Shown here: in pieces, positions 18,163 through 27,400 of the stretch | Position numbering within the stretch: the stretch's first letter is position 1 | How the letters are laid out: the number at the start of each line of letters is the position of its first letter | Assembly (NCBI RefSeq): GCF_000430665.1 | Contig: NZ_KE387191.1 | Coordinates: forward strand, 53,949-107,691 | Length of the DNA stretch: 53,743 nt | Direction of reading: 5' to 3' | DNA from: Aquimarina muelleri DSM 19832 | Lineage (GTDB): Bacteria; Bacteroidota; Bacteroidia; Flavobacteriales; Flavobacteriaceae | Notes under the pieces: generated by a model | What the model saw: the letters and a program-made list of their open reading frames with translations, nothing else | Database searches by the model: none | What the model was told of the DNA's origin: nothing | Made by a program: the position numbers and the translations under genes

Positions 18163-18747
18163 TTATAGTAACCTTATTTCATTTTTTGTATATAATTCTA
18201 GTTCTTCAAAAAAAGACCGAAACTCTTTACCAAAATCATCATAGTATTTTTCAAGTTCTATAACCGCAAAATTCATTTTAGATCTATTTTTTGTTCTTCG
18301 ATTCATTTGATATAAAATAGTACCAATACCTTGGATAGATGCATAACTTAAAAGCCAGTTATCTTTAATCATATAGGGCATAAAATTCTGAATTCGTTTA
18401 GGCAAAATTTCATAATATTCCTGTAGTAGTGTATAGAAAGAAGAAATATATTCCTCTAGAGGTGTATTAGAGTATTCTTTCCAATTGGCAGCTAAAAAAT
18501 GATCATAAAGGATATCTACAATAACGGTACTGTAGTGACTATATTTAGGAAATAACCGAGATACACTTTTTTTTACAATAGGATGGCTATCTGTATAGGA
18601 GTCGATTTTGCGATGTAGCATAATTCCTTTTTGCACTCCATCTGGATATTGTAGATATGCTTTTCCTTTAACAGAATCGGCAATGAAATTTCCTATAGTA
18701 AGTTCTGGATCCTCTCCAGAGAGGTAAATATGGGCTAAAAAATTCAT
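18163..18747 (-). CDS. acpH: ACP phosphodiesterase
   Basis: The 194-residue protein resembles AcpH, an HD-like hydrolase that removes the 4'-phosphopantetheine arm from acyl carrier protein. It begins MNFLAHIYLSGEDPELTIGN and has the conserved FIADSVKG, GIMLHRKIDSYTDSHP and ILYDHFLAANW stretches, whose His and Asp residues are likely metal ligands. The ATG at 18747 is chosen; the eight-codon extension starts with TTG and adds nothing conserved. The gene stands alone, divergent from the SMP-30-like gene. Confidence 0.88.
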   Translation of the reverse strand: MNFLAHIYLSGEDPELTIGNFIADSVKGKAYLQYPDGVQKGIMLHRKIDSYTDSHPIVKKSVSRLFPKYSHYSTVIVDILYDHFLAANWKEYSNTPLEEYISSFYTLLQEYYEILPKRIQNFMPYMIKDNWLLSYASIQGIGTILYQMNRRTKNRSKMNFAVIELEKYYDDFGKEFRSFFEELELYTKNEIRLL

Positions 18748-18888
18748 TGGGTTAAAATACGATTTTTTCAATATTAATATCGATTAATTATAGTCGTTTG
18801 TAGGATTAAAAGTATCGCTTGTAGAAAAACGTAAGGTTCAAGATTAAAATAATTTAGTTTTGAGGACACACCTAAAAAAACATAATTA

Positions 18889-19746
18889 ATGAGATGTACT
18901 GTATTTTTTCTTTCTTTTATTATCCTTATTTTGCTTGCATCCTGTAAAAAAGAAATAAAAAGTAAAGATTTTACAAGTCCTAATACATTTACTAGTGGTA
19001 TTGAAGGCCCTGCAACAGATTCTGAAGGTAATATCTATGCGGTTAATTATCAAAAAGAAGGAACTGTAGGTAAAATAACTCCAGAAGGAGAGCTATCCTT
19101 GTTTTTAGAGCTGCCAAACGGAAGTATTGGAAATGGAATTAGATTTGGAAAACAAGGCGAAATGTATATCGCAGATTATACAAACCATAATATTTTGATG
19201 GTAGATATGGATGCTCGAAAAATTTCGGTTTTTGCACATCATCCAGATGCAAACCAACCCAATGATATTGCTATTTCTCCATCTGGAATTATATATGCCA
19301 GTGATCCAAATTGGAAAAAAAACACAGGTAATATTTGGAAAATAACTAAGAGTAAAGGATTTGAGAAACTAGAAAGTGATATGGGTACTACCAATGGGAT
19401 AGAAGTAAGCCCTGATGGTAAAAAGTTGTATGTTAATGAATCTGTTCAACAAAAAATATGGGTATATGATATTCAGGATAGCGGTACTATAACAAATAAA
19501 AAACTATTATACTCTTTTAAAGATTTTGGTTTGGATGGAATGCGATGTGATGACAAGGGTAATTTATATGTATGTAGGTTTGGTAAAGGTACTATTGTTG
19601 TATTATCCCCAAAAGGAAAATTATTAAAAGAAATAAAACTTCAAGGTAAAAAGCCTACTAATATAACATTTAGTAATGATTTTTCTGCTTTTTATGTAAC
19701 CATGTCTGATAGAGGTTGTATTGAAATAGTCGAAAATAAATTATAA
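18889..19746 (+). CDS. SMP-30/gluconolactonase-like lipoprotein
   Basis: The 285-residue protein has a lipoprotein signal (hydrophobic stretch then LLASCKKE) and a beta-propeller of about six repeats with motifs such as DSEGNIYAVNY, GEMYIADYTNH, NDIAISPSGIIYASDP, NGIEVSPDGKKLYVNES and GMRCDDKGNLYVCRFG. These match SMP-30/gluconolactonase (LRE-like) proteins, with acidic/Asn residues that bind a divalent metal. It may hydrolyse a lactone at the cell envelope; the substrate is unknown. It is separated from the next gene by a repeat and a promoter, so it is likely transcribed alone. Confidence 0.85.
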   Translation: MRCTVFFLSFIILILLASCKKEIKSKDFTSPNTFTSGIEGPATDSEGNIYAVNYQKEGTVGKITPEGELSLFLELPNGSIGNGIRFGKQGEMYIADYTNHNILMVDMDARKISVFAHHPDANQPNDIAISPSGIIYASDPNWKKNTGNIWKITKSKGFEKLESDMGTTNGIEVSPDGKKLYVNESVQQKIWVYDIQDSGTITNKKLLYSFKDFGLDGMRCDDKGNLYVCRFGKGTIVVLSPKGKLLKEIKLQGKKPTNITFSNDFSAFYVTMSDRGCIEIVENKL

Positions 19747-19808
19747 TATCTTAAATACTTTATACAAGATAGCTCTATCTTTTTTAATGAGTATTAATTC
19801 CTCATAGA

Positions 19809-19859
19809 GAGGTTAATTCCGCGAGGCTTGCCTCGAAAATAAAATATATTTTCGGAATT
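19809..19859 (+). repeat. Dispersed multi-hairpin repeat, copy 2 (partial)
   Basis: The copy carries GAGGTTAATTC, a perfect CGAGGC-TT-GCCTCG hairpin and the palindromic AAAATATATTTT core, matching the middle of the copy at 21817-21914. The outer segments are absent. Confidence 0.75.
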
Positions 19860-19909
19860 GATTTTTTTGAAATTCTAAAATTGTTTTTTTGTAAACTTTA
19901 ATTGTAAAG

Positions 19910-19940
19910 TTGTGGTACTCTGTCAGACCTTGTACATTTG
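19910..19940 (+). promoter_or_regulatory. glmM: Promoter of the mutase gene
   Basis: TTG (19910-19912) and TACATTTG (19933-19940) are separated by 20 bases, a good match to the Bacteroidota housekeeping promoter (TTG, about 19-20 bases, TAnnTTTG). The predicted start of transcription lies about 25 bases before the ATG. Confidence 0.65.
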
Positions 19941-19971
19941 TACCCATATCATACAATCAAAACAATAATAC

Positions 19972-21363
19972 ATGACATTAATAAAATCAATTTCGGGGAT
20001 TAGAGGAACGATAGGAGGAACAGTTGGCGATAACCTTACTCCAATAGATGCAGTAAAATTTGCATCTGCTTATGGTAGTTGGCTAAAACAAGAAACAAAT
20101 AAACAACACCCAACCGTAGTGGTAGGTAGGGATGCACGTATTTCTGGATCTATGATCCAGCAATTGGTAATGAATGGTTTGGTAGGATTAGGGATACATG
20201 TAATAGATTTGGGGTTATCTACAACTCCTACGGTAGAGATAGCCGTACCATTAGAAAAAGCAGATGGTGGAATAATATTAACAGCAAGTCATAATCCAAA
20301 GCAATGGAATGCTCTTAAGTTATTAAATAATAAAGGAGAATTTTTAAATGCAGAAAACGGAAAAAAAATTCTAGATATAGCAGAAAATGATAGCTATGTA
20401 TTTGCAGATGTAGATGACCTAGGAAGCATTACAGTTAATGATACATATATAGATAAACATATAGAAGAGGTTCTTAATCTATCTTTAGTAAATGCCGAAT
20501 TGGTAAAGAAATCAGGATTTAAAGTTGTTGTAGATGCAGTTAACTCTACAGGAGGAATTGCTATACCTGGTTTGTTGAAAAAAATGGGTGTAGAGGTCGT
20601 AGAACTATACTGCGAGCCAAACGGACATTTTCCTCATAATCCAGAACCATTAAAAGAGCATTTAACAGATTTGTCTGAATTAGTAGTGAAGGAAAAAGCA
20701 GATTTTGGAATTGTTGTAGATCCAGATGTAGATCGCTTGGCTTTTATGAGCGAAGATGGAGAAATGTTTGGAGAAGAGTATACCTTAGTAGCTTGTGCAG
20801 ATTTTGTATTAGGTAAAACACCCGGTAACACCGTTTCTAATTTATCTTCTAGTAGAGCATTAAGAGATGTAACTCAAAAACATAACGGTACCTATTTGGC
20901 TAGCGCCGTAGGAGAGGTTAATGTGGTAGAGTTAATGAAAGCAAACAATGCTGTTATAGGAGGAGAAGGTAACGGAGGGATTATTTATCCAGAATCCCAT
21001 TATGGAAGAGATTCTTTGGTTGGCGTAGCCTTGTTTTTAACACATTTGGCAGAAAAAAAATGTAGTGTAAGTGCTTTACGAAATAGTTATCCATCTTATT
21101 TTATGAGTAAGAATAAAATTCAACTAACTCCAGATTTAGATGTAGATGCTATTTTAGAAGGTTTTCATAACAAATATGTTTCAGAAGAAGTATCTACCGT
21201 AGATGGTGTAAAAGTAGATTTTGAAGATCGTTGGGTGCATTTACGTAAAAGTAATACAGAACCTATTATTCGTATTTATACAGAAGCCTTAAGTCAGGAA
21301 CAAGCAGATCAATTGGCAGAAGATACTATTGCTACTCTAAAAAAGATAGCAGGGTTGTCCTAA
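19972..21363 (+). CDS. glmM: Phosphoglucosamine mutase (alpha-D-phosphohexomutase)
   Basis: The 463-residue enzyme belongs to the phosphohexomutase family. It has the phosphoserine loop TASHNPKQWNALKLL with the catalytic Ser at residue 106, the Mg-binding DPDVDR near residue 245, the sugar-binding GEGNGG, and the C-terminal phosphate-binding RKSNTEPIIRIYTEA. Bacteroidota proteins of this type are usually called GlmM, which makes glucosamine-1-phosphate for peptidoglycan and LPS. The GEGNGG loop differs from the GEGSGH of E. coli GlmM, so phosphomannomutase or phosphoglucomutase activity cannot be excluded. It is preceded by a good promoter and followed by a terminator. Confidence 0.85.
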   Translation: MTLIKSISGIRGTIGGTVGDNLTPIDAVKFASAYGSWLKQETNKQHPTVVVGRDARISGSMIQQLVMNGLVGLGIHVIDLGLSTTPTVEIAVPLEKADGGIILTASHNPKQWNALKLLNNKGEFLNAENGKKILDIAENDSYVFADVDDLGSITVNDTYIDKHIEEVLNLSLVNAELVKKSGFKVVVDAVNSTGGIAIPGLLKKMGVEVVELYCEPNGHFPHNPEPLKEHLTDLSELVVKEKADFGIVVDPDVDRLAFMSEDGEMFGEEYTLVACADFVLGKTPGNTVSNLSSSRALRDVTQKHNGTYLASAVGEVNVVELMKANNAVIGGEGNGGIIYPESHYGRDSLVGVALFLTHLAEKKCSVSALRNSYPSYFMSKNKIQLTPDLDVDAILEGFHNKYVSEEVSTVDGVKVDFEDRWVHLRKSNTEPIIRIYTEALSQEQADQLAEDTIATLKKIAGLS

Positions 21364-21409
21364 ATTATAGGTTAGATCTAAAAACAGAGTATCGTTAATG
21401 GATACAAAT

Positions 21410-21448
21410 GGGATGTATATACTTTTTATGCATCCCGTTTCTTTTTTT
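21410..21448 (+). terminator. Intrinsic terminator of the mutase gene
   Basis: A 10-bp stem with one wobble pair (21410-21419 with 21427-21436) and a seven-base loop is followed by GTTTC and seven T. Confidence 0.8.
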
Positions 21449-21585
21449 AGGTACCCTCTATATACTGTATGCAATTGGTGCAGTATTTTATTATTTCCTA
21501 GTAATGTTTTTATAGTTCTCGGGTATATTTATTCACTTCCTTGCCGCATATATACTCGTCCCGGCAGCCGGGAAGCATAAAAACA

Positions 21586-21724
21586 CCTACGGGAAGGGTA
21601 TCCATAGTGCTGGGACGGGGTTTACTACCTACGGGAAGGGTATCTATAGTGCTGGGACGGGGTTTACTACCTACGGGAAGGGTATCTATAGTGCTGGGAC
21701 GAGATTTACTACCTACGGGAAGAT
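21586..21724. repeat. 42-bp tandem repeat, three copies plus a fragment
   Basis: Units begin at 21586, 21628, 21670 and, as a 13-base fragment, 21712. Each opens CCTACGGGAAGGGTAT and contains GTGCTGGGACG, and is much richer in G+C than its surroundings. Copies differ at very few positions, so the array is recent or kept uniform. A CCCGGC-A-GCCGGG palindrome (21560-21572) and an inverted copy of the TGCTGGGACGAG segment (about 21555-21566) precede it. The rest of the 690-base gap (21364-22057) holds a terminator, a dispersed repeat and AT-rich DNA. Confidence 0.9.
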
Positions 21725-21816
21725 AGATACACTGTTTGCGATTCTATATCTTTTAAACCGCATACTACAAAGAGTTATTTATACTTGCTTCACAATAGAA
21801 AAACCTTATGTTTTTT

Positions 21817-21914
21817 TAATCCACATTGTGGAGTTTAATTCTCTCGAGGCGAGCCTCGAAAACAAAATATATTTTCGGAAGCACATCTCGTGAGCTTGCT
21901 CCGAGGTTATTGAT
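21817..21914 (+). repeat. Dispersed multi-hairpin repeat, copy 3 (best preserved)
   Basis: In order this copy has four short palindromes: CCACA-T-TGTGG, CGAGGC-GA-GCCTCG, the AAAATATATTTT core, and GAGC-TT-GCTC inside CTCG...CGAG. Similar sequences occur at 18026-18125, 19809-19859 and 28678-28735, all in the same orientation and all between genes. No open frame is carried. Confidence 0.85.
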
Positions 21915-22057
21915 TAACCGTTATACATTCTACAAGTTTTGGGGTAAGATATGTCAAAATGCATAACGAATTATGCTAATTTAATCCTGATATATCCTAT
22001 AGGGGATGAACAAGATAGAATATTGTATTTACAGAAGTAAGCCAGTATTACATACGA

Positions 22058-22957
22058 TTAATCTATTATAGCCCCCTCAGGAGGTGTGGCATTTCTGTGT
22101 TTCCATCGTTTATGAGTCCATAAATAGTATTGTGGTTTTTGACGTATTTGATTTTCAAGTAATTCAAGATATTTTTTTATGATATAGAATTTTTCTTCTT
22201 CTTTACTATTTTCAGAGATAGGGATAAATTTTACTTCATAATGTCCTCTTTTTACTTTTTCTACGTGTAGATATAATACGATAACGTCAAGTCTTTGTGC
22301 CAAAAACTCACCTCCTAAAAATATAGGGACTTTAACTCCCATAAAATCAGTCCAATATTTTGCATTCCCTATTTTTGGGGACTGATCAGAGATCATACCA
22401 TATCCACATACGGTGCCTTCTTGCTTATCCTTAATAATTTGTCGGGCTACTTTATGACTAGGGATTAGTCTAGAATTAAATCGACCTCTAATACGATGTG
22501 CTAATCGATCAAAGTATTTATTTTCTATTTGTTTATAAATCCCTACACATGGATTTAAAGATACTAGATCAACTGCATTAGACCATTCAAAGCTACCATA
22601 ATGGCCCATTAGTGTAATTATACTTTTGTTCTTTTTTTCAAATTCATGAAATTCATCAAGATTAACGACTTTATAACGTTTAATGAGTTCTTCTTTTGAA
22701 ATAGAAAGCGATCTTGTCATTTCTAAAAACATATCACACATGTGTTTATAAAATGATTTACTGATATGTTGAATTTCTTTTTCAGATTTTTCAGGAAAAA
22801 CTAAATTCAGGTTTTCGATTACTGTTTTTCTTCTATACCTGATAACATAATAGACTAATAAATAGATACAGGTAGAAAACATATAAAATAATCGCCATGG
22901 TAGTTTAGAGATTGCTAAAATTATCGGATAAACTAAGCAGTATATTATTAATTGCAT
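22058..22957 (-). CDS. LpxL/HtrB-like lipid A acyltransferase (second of pair)
   Basis: The 299-residue membrane-associated enzyme should add a secondary acyl chain to a lipid A precursor at the inner membrane. It has an N-terminal membrane anchor (about residues 1-40), the catalytic H-x4-E motif in GHYGSFEW (His119, Glu124), and the conserved SDQSPK and FMGVKVP segments. It is a tandem paralogue of the next gene upstream: both are 299 residues, start MQLIIY, share the YRRKTV and MCDMFLEM blocks at identical positions, and align without gaps up to the active site. The 53-base gap suggests one transcript. Which acyl position it serves cannot be read. Confidence 0.88.
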   Translation of the reverse strand: MQLIIYCLVYPIILAISKLPWRLFYMFSTCIYLLVYYVIRYRRKTVIENLNLVFPEKSEKEIQHISKSFYKHMCDMFLEMTRSLSISKEELIKRYKVVNLDEFHEFEKKNKSIITLMGHYGSFEWSNAVDLVSLNPCVGIYKQIENKYFDRLAHRIRGRFNSRLIPSHKVARQIIKDKQEGTVCGYGMISDQSPKIGNAKYWTDFMGVKVPIFLGGEFLAQRLDVIVLYLHVEKVKRGHYEVKFIPISENSKEEEKFYIIKKYLELLENQIRQKPQYYLWTHKRWKHRNATPPEGAIID

Positions 22958-23010
22958 GAGTGAGTAGTTAAAAACTTACAAAGATAAGCTTTTTAGTATA
23001 TAGAGTTTTT

Positions 23011-23910
23011 TTAATCTACGGTAGCATCTTTAGGGATAGGAGCATTATGATGCTTCCATCGTTTATGAGACCACAAATAATATTCGGGTTTATTATAAAT
23101 TTGATGTTCTAATAGTTGTAGATATTTTTTTGTAATAGAATAGTTTTGACAATTTTTTGGGTCTTCAGTAAGTGTAATAATTTCAGCTTCATAGTAGCCT
23201 CTTTTTACTTTTTTTACTTGCAAGTAGTATGCATTTAATCCTAATCTTTTTGATAATACTTCGGCACCTAAAAAGGCAGGTACTTTAATACCCATAAAAT
23301 CGGTCCAAAAGGTAGCTTTATGTATTTTTGGAGATTGATCAGAAACCAATCCATACATATATAAATTATCTCTGGCTTGATCTTCTGTAATTACTTTCAT
23401 AGCTTCTTTGGTAGTAACAACTCTAGAACCAAACCGAGCACGTATTCTTTTAACTAATCGATCAAAATGAATGTTTCCGATTTTTTTGTAGACCCCAACT
23501 GCTTGAAAATTTGTTTGGATATCTACCACATTAGCCCATTCATAACTTGCATAATGCGCCATAAAAACTATAATGTTTTCTCCTTTTGTTTCTAATTCAT
23601 GCAGTTTTTCGATGTTTGTAACTTTAAAACGTTGCTTCATTTCCTCGTTGGATATAGAAATAGATTTGATCATTTCTAAAAACATATCACACATATGTTT
23701 ATAGAAATCTTTTCTAATCCGATAAATTTCTTTCTGCTTTTTTTGAGGAAATACTAATGTAAGATTTTGTGTTACCGTTTTTCTTCTATACCTAATAATA
23801 TGATATACTAAAATAAAAATCCCTGTCGAAAAAATATAGAAAAGTCTCCAGGGTAATCTTGAAATAAACCATAAAATAGGGTACACTAATTTATAGATAA
23901 TTAACTGCAT
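23011..23910 (-). CDS. LpxL/HtrB-like lipid A acyltransferase (first of pair)
   Basis: This 299-residue paralogue has the same layout as its neighbour: N-terminal anchor, H-x4-E in AHYASYEW (His119, Glu124), SDQSPK and FMGIKVP. It is the upstream member of the pair and lies head-to-head with the metE riboswitch leader. The two copies may have divided acyl-chain choice or acyl position, as LpxL and LpxM do; that is inference. WSHKRWKHHNAP near the C-terminus is a family hallmark (WxxKRF/W). Confidence 0.88.
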   Translation of the reverse strand: MQLIIYKLVYPILWFISRLPWRLFYIFSTGIFILVYHIIRYRRKTVTQNLTLVFPQKKQKEIYRIRKDFYKHMCDMFLEMIKSISISNEEMKQRFKVTNIEKLHELETKGENIIVFMAHYASYEWANVVDIQTNFQAVGVYKKIGNIHFDRLVKRIRARFGSRVVTTKEAMKVITEDQARDNLYMYGLVSDQSPKIHKATFWTDFMGIKVPAFLGAEVLSKRLGLNAYYLQVKKVKRGYYEAEIITLTEDPKNCQNYSITKKYLQLLEHQIYNKPEYYLWSHKRWKHHNAPIPKDATVD

Positions 23911-24111
23911 AAATCTAAAAAGGTTTGATTAACGAAAATAAAAGTATTTTGTGGAATGACTCTTTAAATTGTTTAAAAAAATATAAAAAAGAAAGATGTA
24001 TGTATACTTGATTTTTGAATACTTCATTGAGATGTATAGATGAAGAATACTTTGTTGTAAACACGTTTTACAACCTTCTGAAATAAAATGTAACTAATCG
24101 AAAATAAACTT

Positions 24112-24119
24112 TAACTTTG
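24112..24119 (+). promoter_or_regulatory. metE: Candidate -7 element of the metE leader
   Basis: TAACTTTG matches TAnnTTTG and lies about 34 bases before the first pairing strand of the cobalamin riboswitch, as expected for the leader promoter. No clear TTG is found about 19 bases upstream. Confidence 0.45.
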
Positions 24120-24152
24120 TAGCTGATAAGTTCTTTAACATACTTCATCAAA

Positions 24153-24318
24153 CGGAAAAGGTTTTACTTAGCTGTGAATTAATAGGGAATCGTGTGCAAA
24201 TCACGAACTGTCGCGCAACTGTAAGTAACATACCAAAGGATTTCATCCACGAATATCCACTGCAAAAAGCGGGAAGGATGATGAAATCCGTTACAAGTCA
24301 GGAGACCTGCCTATTCCG
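24153..24318 (+). ncRNA. Cobalamin (B12) riboswitch
   Basis: The class is recognised by the core AATAGGGAATCG, GCGCAACTGTAAG (24213-24225) and the B12 box AGTCAGGAGACCTGCC (24296-24311). Closing strands CGGAAAAGG (24153-24161) and CCTATTCCG (24310-24318) pair with one mismatch, which sets the ends. A weak hairpin with a short T run follows (24329-24350). About 200 untranslated bases lead to metE. Binding of a cobalamin should lower expression of the B12-independent methionine synthase when the vitamin is available. Confidence 0.93.
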
Positions 24319-24520
24319 AATGGACAATGCTTTCGCGATTTGAAGCTTTTAGTCAGACAGATGCGTTTTTAACACAAGACCAAGTTTCTTGAATGGGATA
24401 ATTGGCTTTTGTCGTTTCGTATGCACATTTTCTTTCTATAAATTTTTATCGTAAACGTATTGCGAAGTTCTACAAAAGAGCTTTTAAATCATTGTTTAAT
24501 CATTTAAAAGTTAAAAGAAA

Positions 24521-26854
24521 ATGCAAACGCACAATCTTGGCTATCCGCGAATTGGTAGCAACAGAGAACTCAAAAAAGCCTGCGAGCACTATTGGTCAGG
24601 CAAAATCACAGCACAAGAACTGGCTAATACCAGTCGCAATCTTACTATTAAGAACTGGAAAATACAACTAGAGACAGGAATAGACCTTATTCCTTCTAAC
24701 GATTTTTCGTACTACGATCAGATTTTGGATATGTCTTTAACCGTAGGAGCCATTCCAAAGCGCTATAATGAAATAGCACTGGATAAATTCAATAACGAAC
24801 TCGATTTGTATTTTGCAATGGCAAGAGGCTATCAAAAAAATGGTCTAGACATTACCGCAATGGAAATGACTAAATGGTTTGATACCAATTACCACTATAT
24901 TGTTCCCGAATTTTATAAAAACCAGGAGTTTACACTTTTTTCAAACAAAATAATTAACGAATTTGTAGGTGCTAAACAAGTAGGGATAAAAACCAAACCT
25001 GTTATTATTGGTTTAGTATCCTATTTACTTTTAGGGAAAGAAAAAGAAGATGGTTTTGATAAATTAGATTTAGTTACCAACCTACTTCCTGTTTATATAG
25101 AAATTTTAAAAGAACTTGAAGCACAAGGCGCAGAATGGATCCAGTTTGATGAACCTTTTTTAGCATTGGATTTAAGTGAAAAGGAAAAAGAAGTTTATAA
25201 ATTTGTTTATACAATATTAAAAAAGAAGTTTCCAAAACTTAAAATAATGATAGCGACCTATTTTGATGGGTTAAAAGATAATCTTTCGTTAGCTGTTTCG
25301 CTTCCTATATGCGCTTTACATATTGATTTGGTACGTTGTCCAGAGCAATTAGACGATGTTTTAAATAATATTCCCGAAAGTTTGAGTTTATCGCTTGGAA
25401 TTATTGATGGGCGAAATATCTGGAAAAACGATTTTGAAACCTCATTGTTATTCATCAAAAAAGCGGTTAAAAAAATAGGTTGTGACAGAGTAATGATTGC
25501 CCCGTCTTGCTCCTTATTACATTCGCCTTGCGATTTGGATTTGGAAACTAACGAAGAAACATTATTGCCAGAAATAAAACAATGGCTCGCTTTTGCCAAA
25601 CAAAAGTTAGATGAAGTAGTGACACTAAAAGAACTTTCTTCCAAAAAGCCAGATAAAAAAGCATTGGAGAAATACGACAGAAATAAAAAGGATATTGAAA
25701 GCCGTAAAACTTCAAAACGTATTCATAACAAAAAAGTTAAAGAAAGAGTAAGCAGTATTACTGCAAAAGATTCAGAAAGAAACAATCCGTTTTCGATACG
25801 TAAAATTACACAACGTAACGAATTAAAATTACCTTTATTTCCAACCACAACCATTGGCTCGTTTCCACAAACATCAGAAGTTAGAAGTTGGAGAGCAAAA
25901 TTTAAAAAAGGAGATATTTCTGCGGCAGAATATAATGCCTTATTGAAAAAAGAAACCGAAGAATCTATTCGTTGGCAAGATGAAATAGGTATAGATGTAT
26001 TGGTACATGGGGAGTTTGAACGTAACGATATGGTAGAGTATTTTGGAGAACAACTTTCGGGATTTGTATTTACTAAAAACGGTTGGGTGCAAAGCTACGG
26101 AAGCCGTTGTGTAAAACCTCCAGTTATTTATGGTGATGTTTATCGTCCAAACCCGATGACAGTTTATTGGTCTGAATATGCACAATCTTTAACCAAAAGT
26201 TTGGTAAAAGGAATGCTTACCGGGCCTGTTACCATTTTGCAATGGTCGTTTGTTCGTGATGACCAGCCACGCTCAGTAACTTGTAACCAAATTGCATTGG
26301 CGATTCGAGATGAAGTAGTTGATTTAGAAAAAGCAGGAATAAAAATTATTCAAATTGACGAACCTGCCATAAGAGAAGGGTTGCCTTTGCGCAAATCAGA
26401 ATGGCAAGCATATTTGCAATGGGCAGTTTGCGCATTTAGAATTTCGGCAAGTGGGGTAAATGATGCCACACAAATTCATACACATATGTGCTATTCAGAA
26501 TTTAATGATATTATTCAAAACATTTCTGATATGGATGCCGATGTTATTACAATTGAATGTTCTCGTTCACAAATGGAACTGTTAGATGCTTTTGCAGAGT
26601 TTAAATACCCAAACGAAATCGGGCCAGGTGTTTACGATATTCATTCGCCAAGAGTGCCTTCAAAAGAAGAAATGGTACAGTTATTAAAAAAAGCACAAGA
26701 CGTAATTCCAGCAAACCAGCTTTGGGTAAATCCTGATTGCGGACTAAAAACACGCCATTGGGATGAAACAAAAAAAGCATTAATTGCTATGGTAGAAGCT
26801 TCAAAAGAAGCAACATCATATTTTGTAGCAGAAGAAAAAGTAAGCAATAGTTAG
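24521..26854 (+). CDS. metE: Cobalamin-independent methionine synthase
   Basis: MetE transfers a methyl group from methyl-tetrahydrofolate (polyglutamate) to homocysteine, making methionine without B12. The 777-residue protein starts NLGYPRIGSNRELKKA and has two barrels joined by a Lys-rich linker at about residues 375-425. Zinc ligands His655, Cys657, Glu679 and Cys740 have the same spacing as E. coli 641/643/665/726. The gene sits under a cobalamin riboswitch. By eye its codon choice is less AT-biased than its neighbours, which hints at acquisition by transfer. A small CWC gene follows after 10 bases. Confidence 0.97.
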   Translation: MQTHNLGYPRIGSNRELKKACEHYWSGKITAQELANTSRNLTIKNWKIQLETGIDLIPSNDFSYYDQILDMSLTVGAIPKRYNEIALDKFNNELDLYFAMARGYQKNGLDITAMEMTKWFDTNYHYIVPEFYKNQEFTLFSNKIINEFVGAKQVGIKTKPVIIGLVSYLLLGKEKEDGFDKLDLVTNLLPVYIEILKELEAQGAEWIQFDEPFLALDLSEKEKEVYKFVYTILKKKFPKLKIMIATYFDGLKDNLSLAVSLPICALHIDLVRCPEQLDDVLNNIPESLSLSLGIIDGRNIWKNDFETSLLFIKKAVKKIGCDRVMIAPSCSLLHSPCDLDLETNEETLLPEIKQWLAFAKQKLDEVVTLKELSSKKPDKKALEKYDRNKKDIESRKTSKRIHNKKVKERVSSITAKDSERNNPFSIRKITQRNELKLPLFPTTTIGSFPQTSEVRSWRAKFKKGDISAAEYNALLKKETEESIRWQDEIGIDVLVHGEFERNDMVEYFGEQLSGFVFTKNGWVQSYGSRCVKPPVIYGDVYRPNPMTVYWSEYAQSLTKSLVKGMLTGPVTILQWSFVRDDQPRSVTCNQIALAIRDEVVDLEKAGIKIIQIDEPAIREGLPLRKSEWQAYLQWAVCAFRISASGVNDATQIHTHMCYSEFNDIIQNISDMDADVITIECSRSQMELLDAFAEFKYPNEIGPGVYDIHSPRVPSKEEMVQLLKKAQDVIPANQLWVNPDCGLKTRHWDETKKALIAMVEASKEATSYFVAEEKVSNS

Positions 26855-26864
26855 TTATAAGTTA

Positions 26865-27125
26865 TTGATAAAACACGAAGAAAAATATTGCCCAAGATGT
26901 AAAAGCCAATTTGAATGTAAAGTAGGTTCGATACTATTATGCCAATGCACAATAATTAATTTAAGCAATGAAGAGCGAAATTATATTAATGAAAAGTATG
27001 ACGATTGTCTTTGTGCAAATTGTATGAAGGCATTAAAGTCGGAATATCATAACCAACTTTTTCAAAACAAATTAAAAAACATCTTGGGCGTATTTTACAA
27101 AAAGCCTAATCATAAAACAAAATGA
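26865..27125 (+). CDS. Cysteine-rich CWC family protein
   Basis: The 86-residue protein starts at a TTG (M-I-K-H-E-E-K-Y-C-P-R-C). No ATG lies before the first Cys pair, and the beginning matches the CWC family, so the TTG is likely real. Cysteines occur as CPRC, FEC, CQC and the later CLCANC, a probable metal-binding arrangement. The molecular role of the family is unknown. It begins 10 bases after metE and is likely co-transcribed and under the same riboswitch, which suggests a link to methionine, B12 or zinc economy (inference). Confidence 0.78.
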   Translation: MIKHEEKYCPRCKSQFECKVGSILLCQCTIINLSNEERNYINEKYDDCLCANCMKALKSEYHNQLFQNKLKNILGVFYKKPNHKTK

Positions 27126-27400
27126 TATTACAAGAATAAATATAGCAATTGAAAAAAAACACATCTTTAAAACCGTTTTTCTAAGCACAACTAATCATTA
27201 GGACACCTTTTTTGAAGGCAGTTTAAAGTGGAATGTTTACTTAAATAAGAAACAAACTTCGATTTAGTTAACTACCTGTTACGAGATCCGTATGGGGTAG
27301 GTAGTATTTCTGGTAAACTCAGTAGAACTAAGAGAGTCTCAAGGTGCTAATAAATTACGGTGTCAGGTAACTCAATTATATACTTATGCCTTTTCTTATT

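Noticed and set aside
21586..21724. CRISPR array.
   Set aside because: Units are directly adjacent with no variable spacers, and no cas genes are present.
21541..21726. An open frame across the 42-bp repeat encoding a 14-residue periodic peptide.
   Set aside because: The period is divisible by three, so a frame stays open by chance. There is no start context, no signal peptide and no homology that I recognise.
24402..24671. An 89-codon frame overlapping the start of metE.
   Set aside because: It runs out of frame through the riboswitch leader and the conserved metE N-terminus, and has no recognisable protein features.
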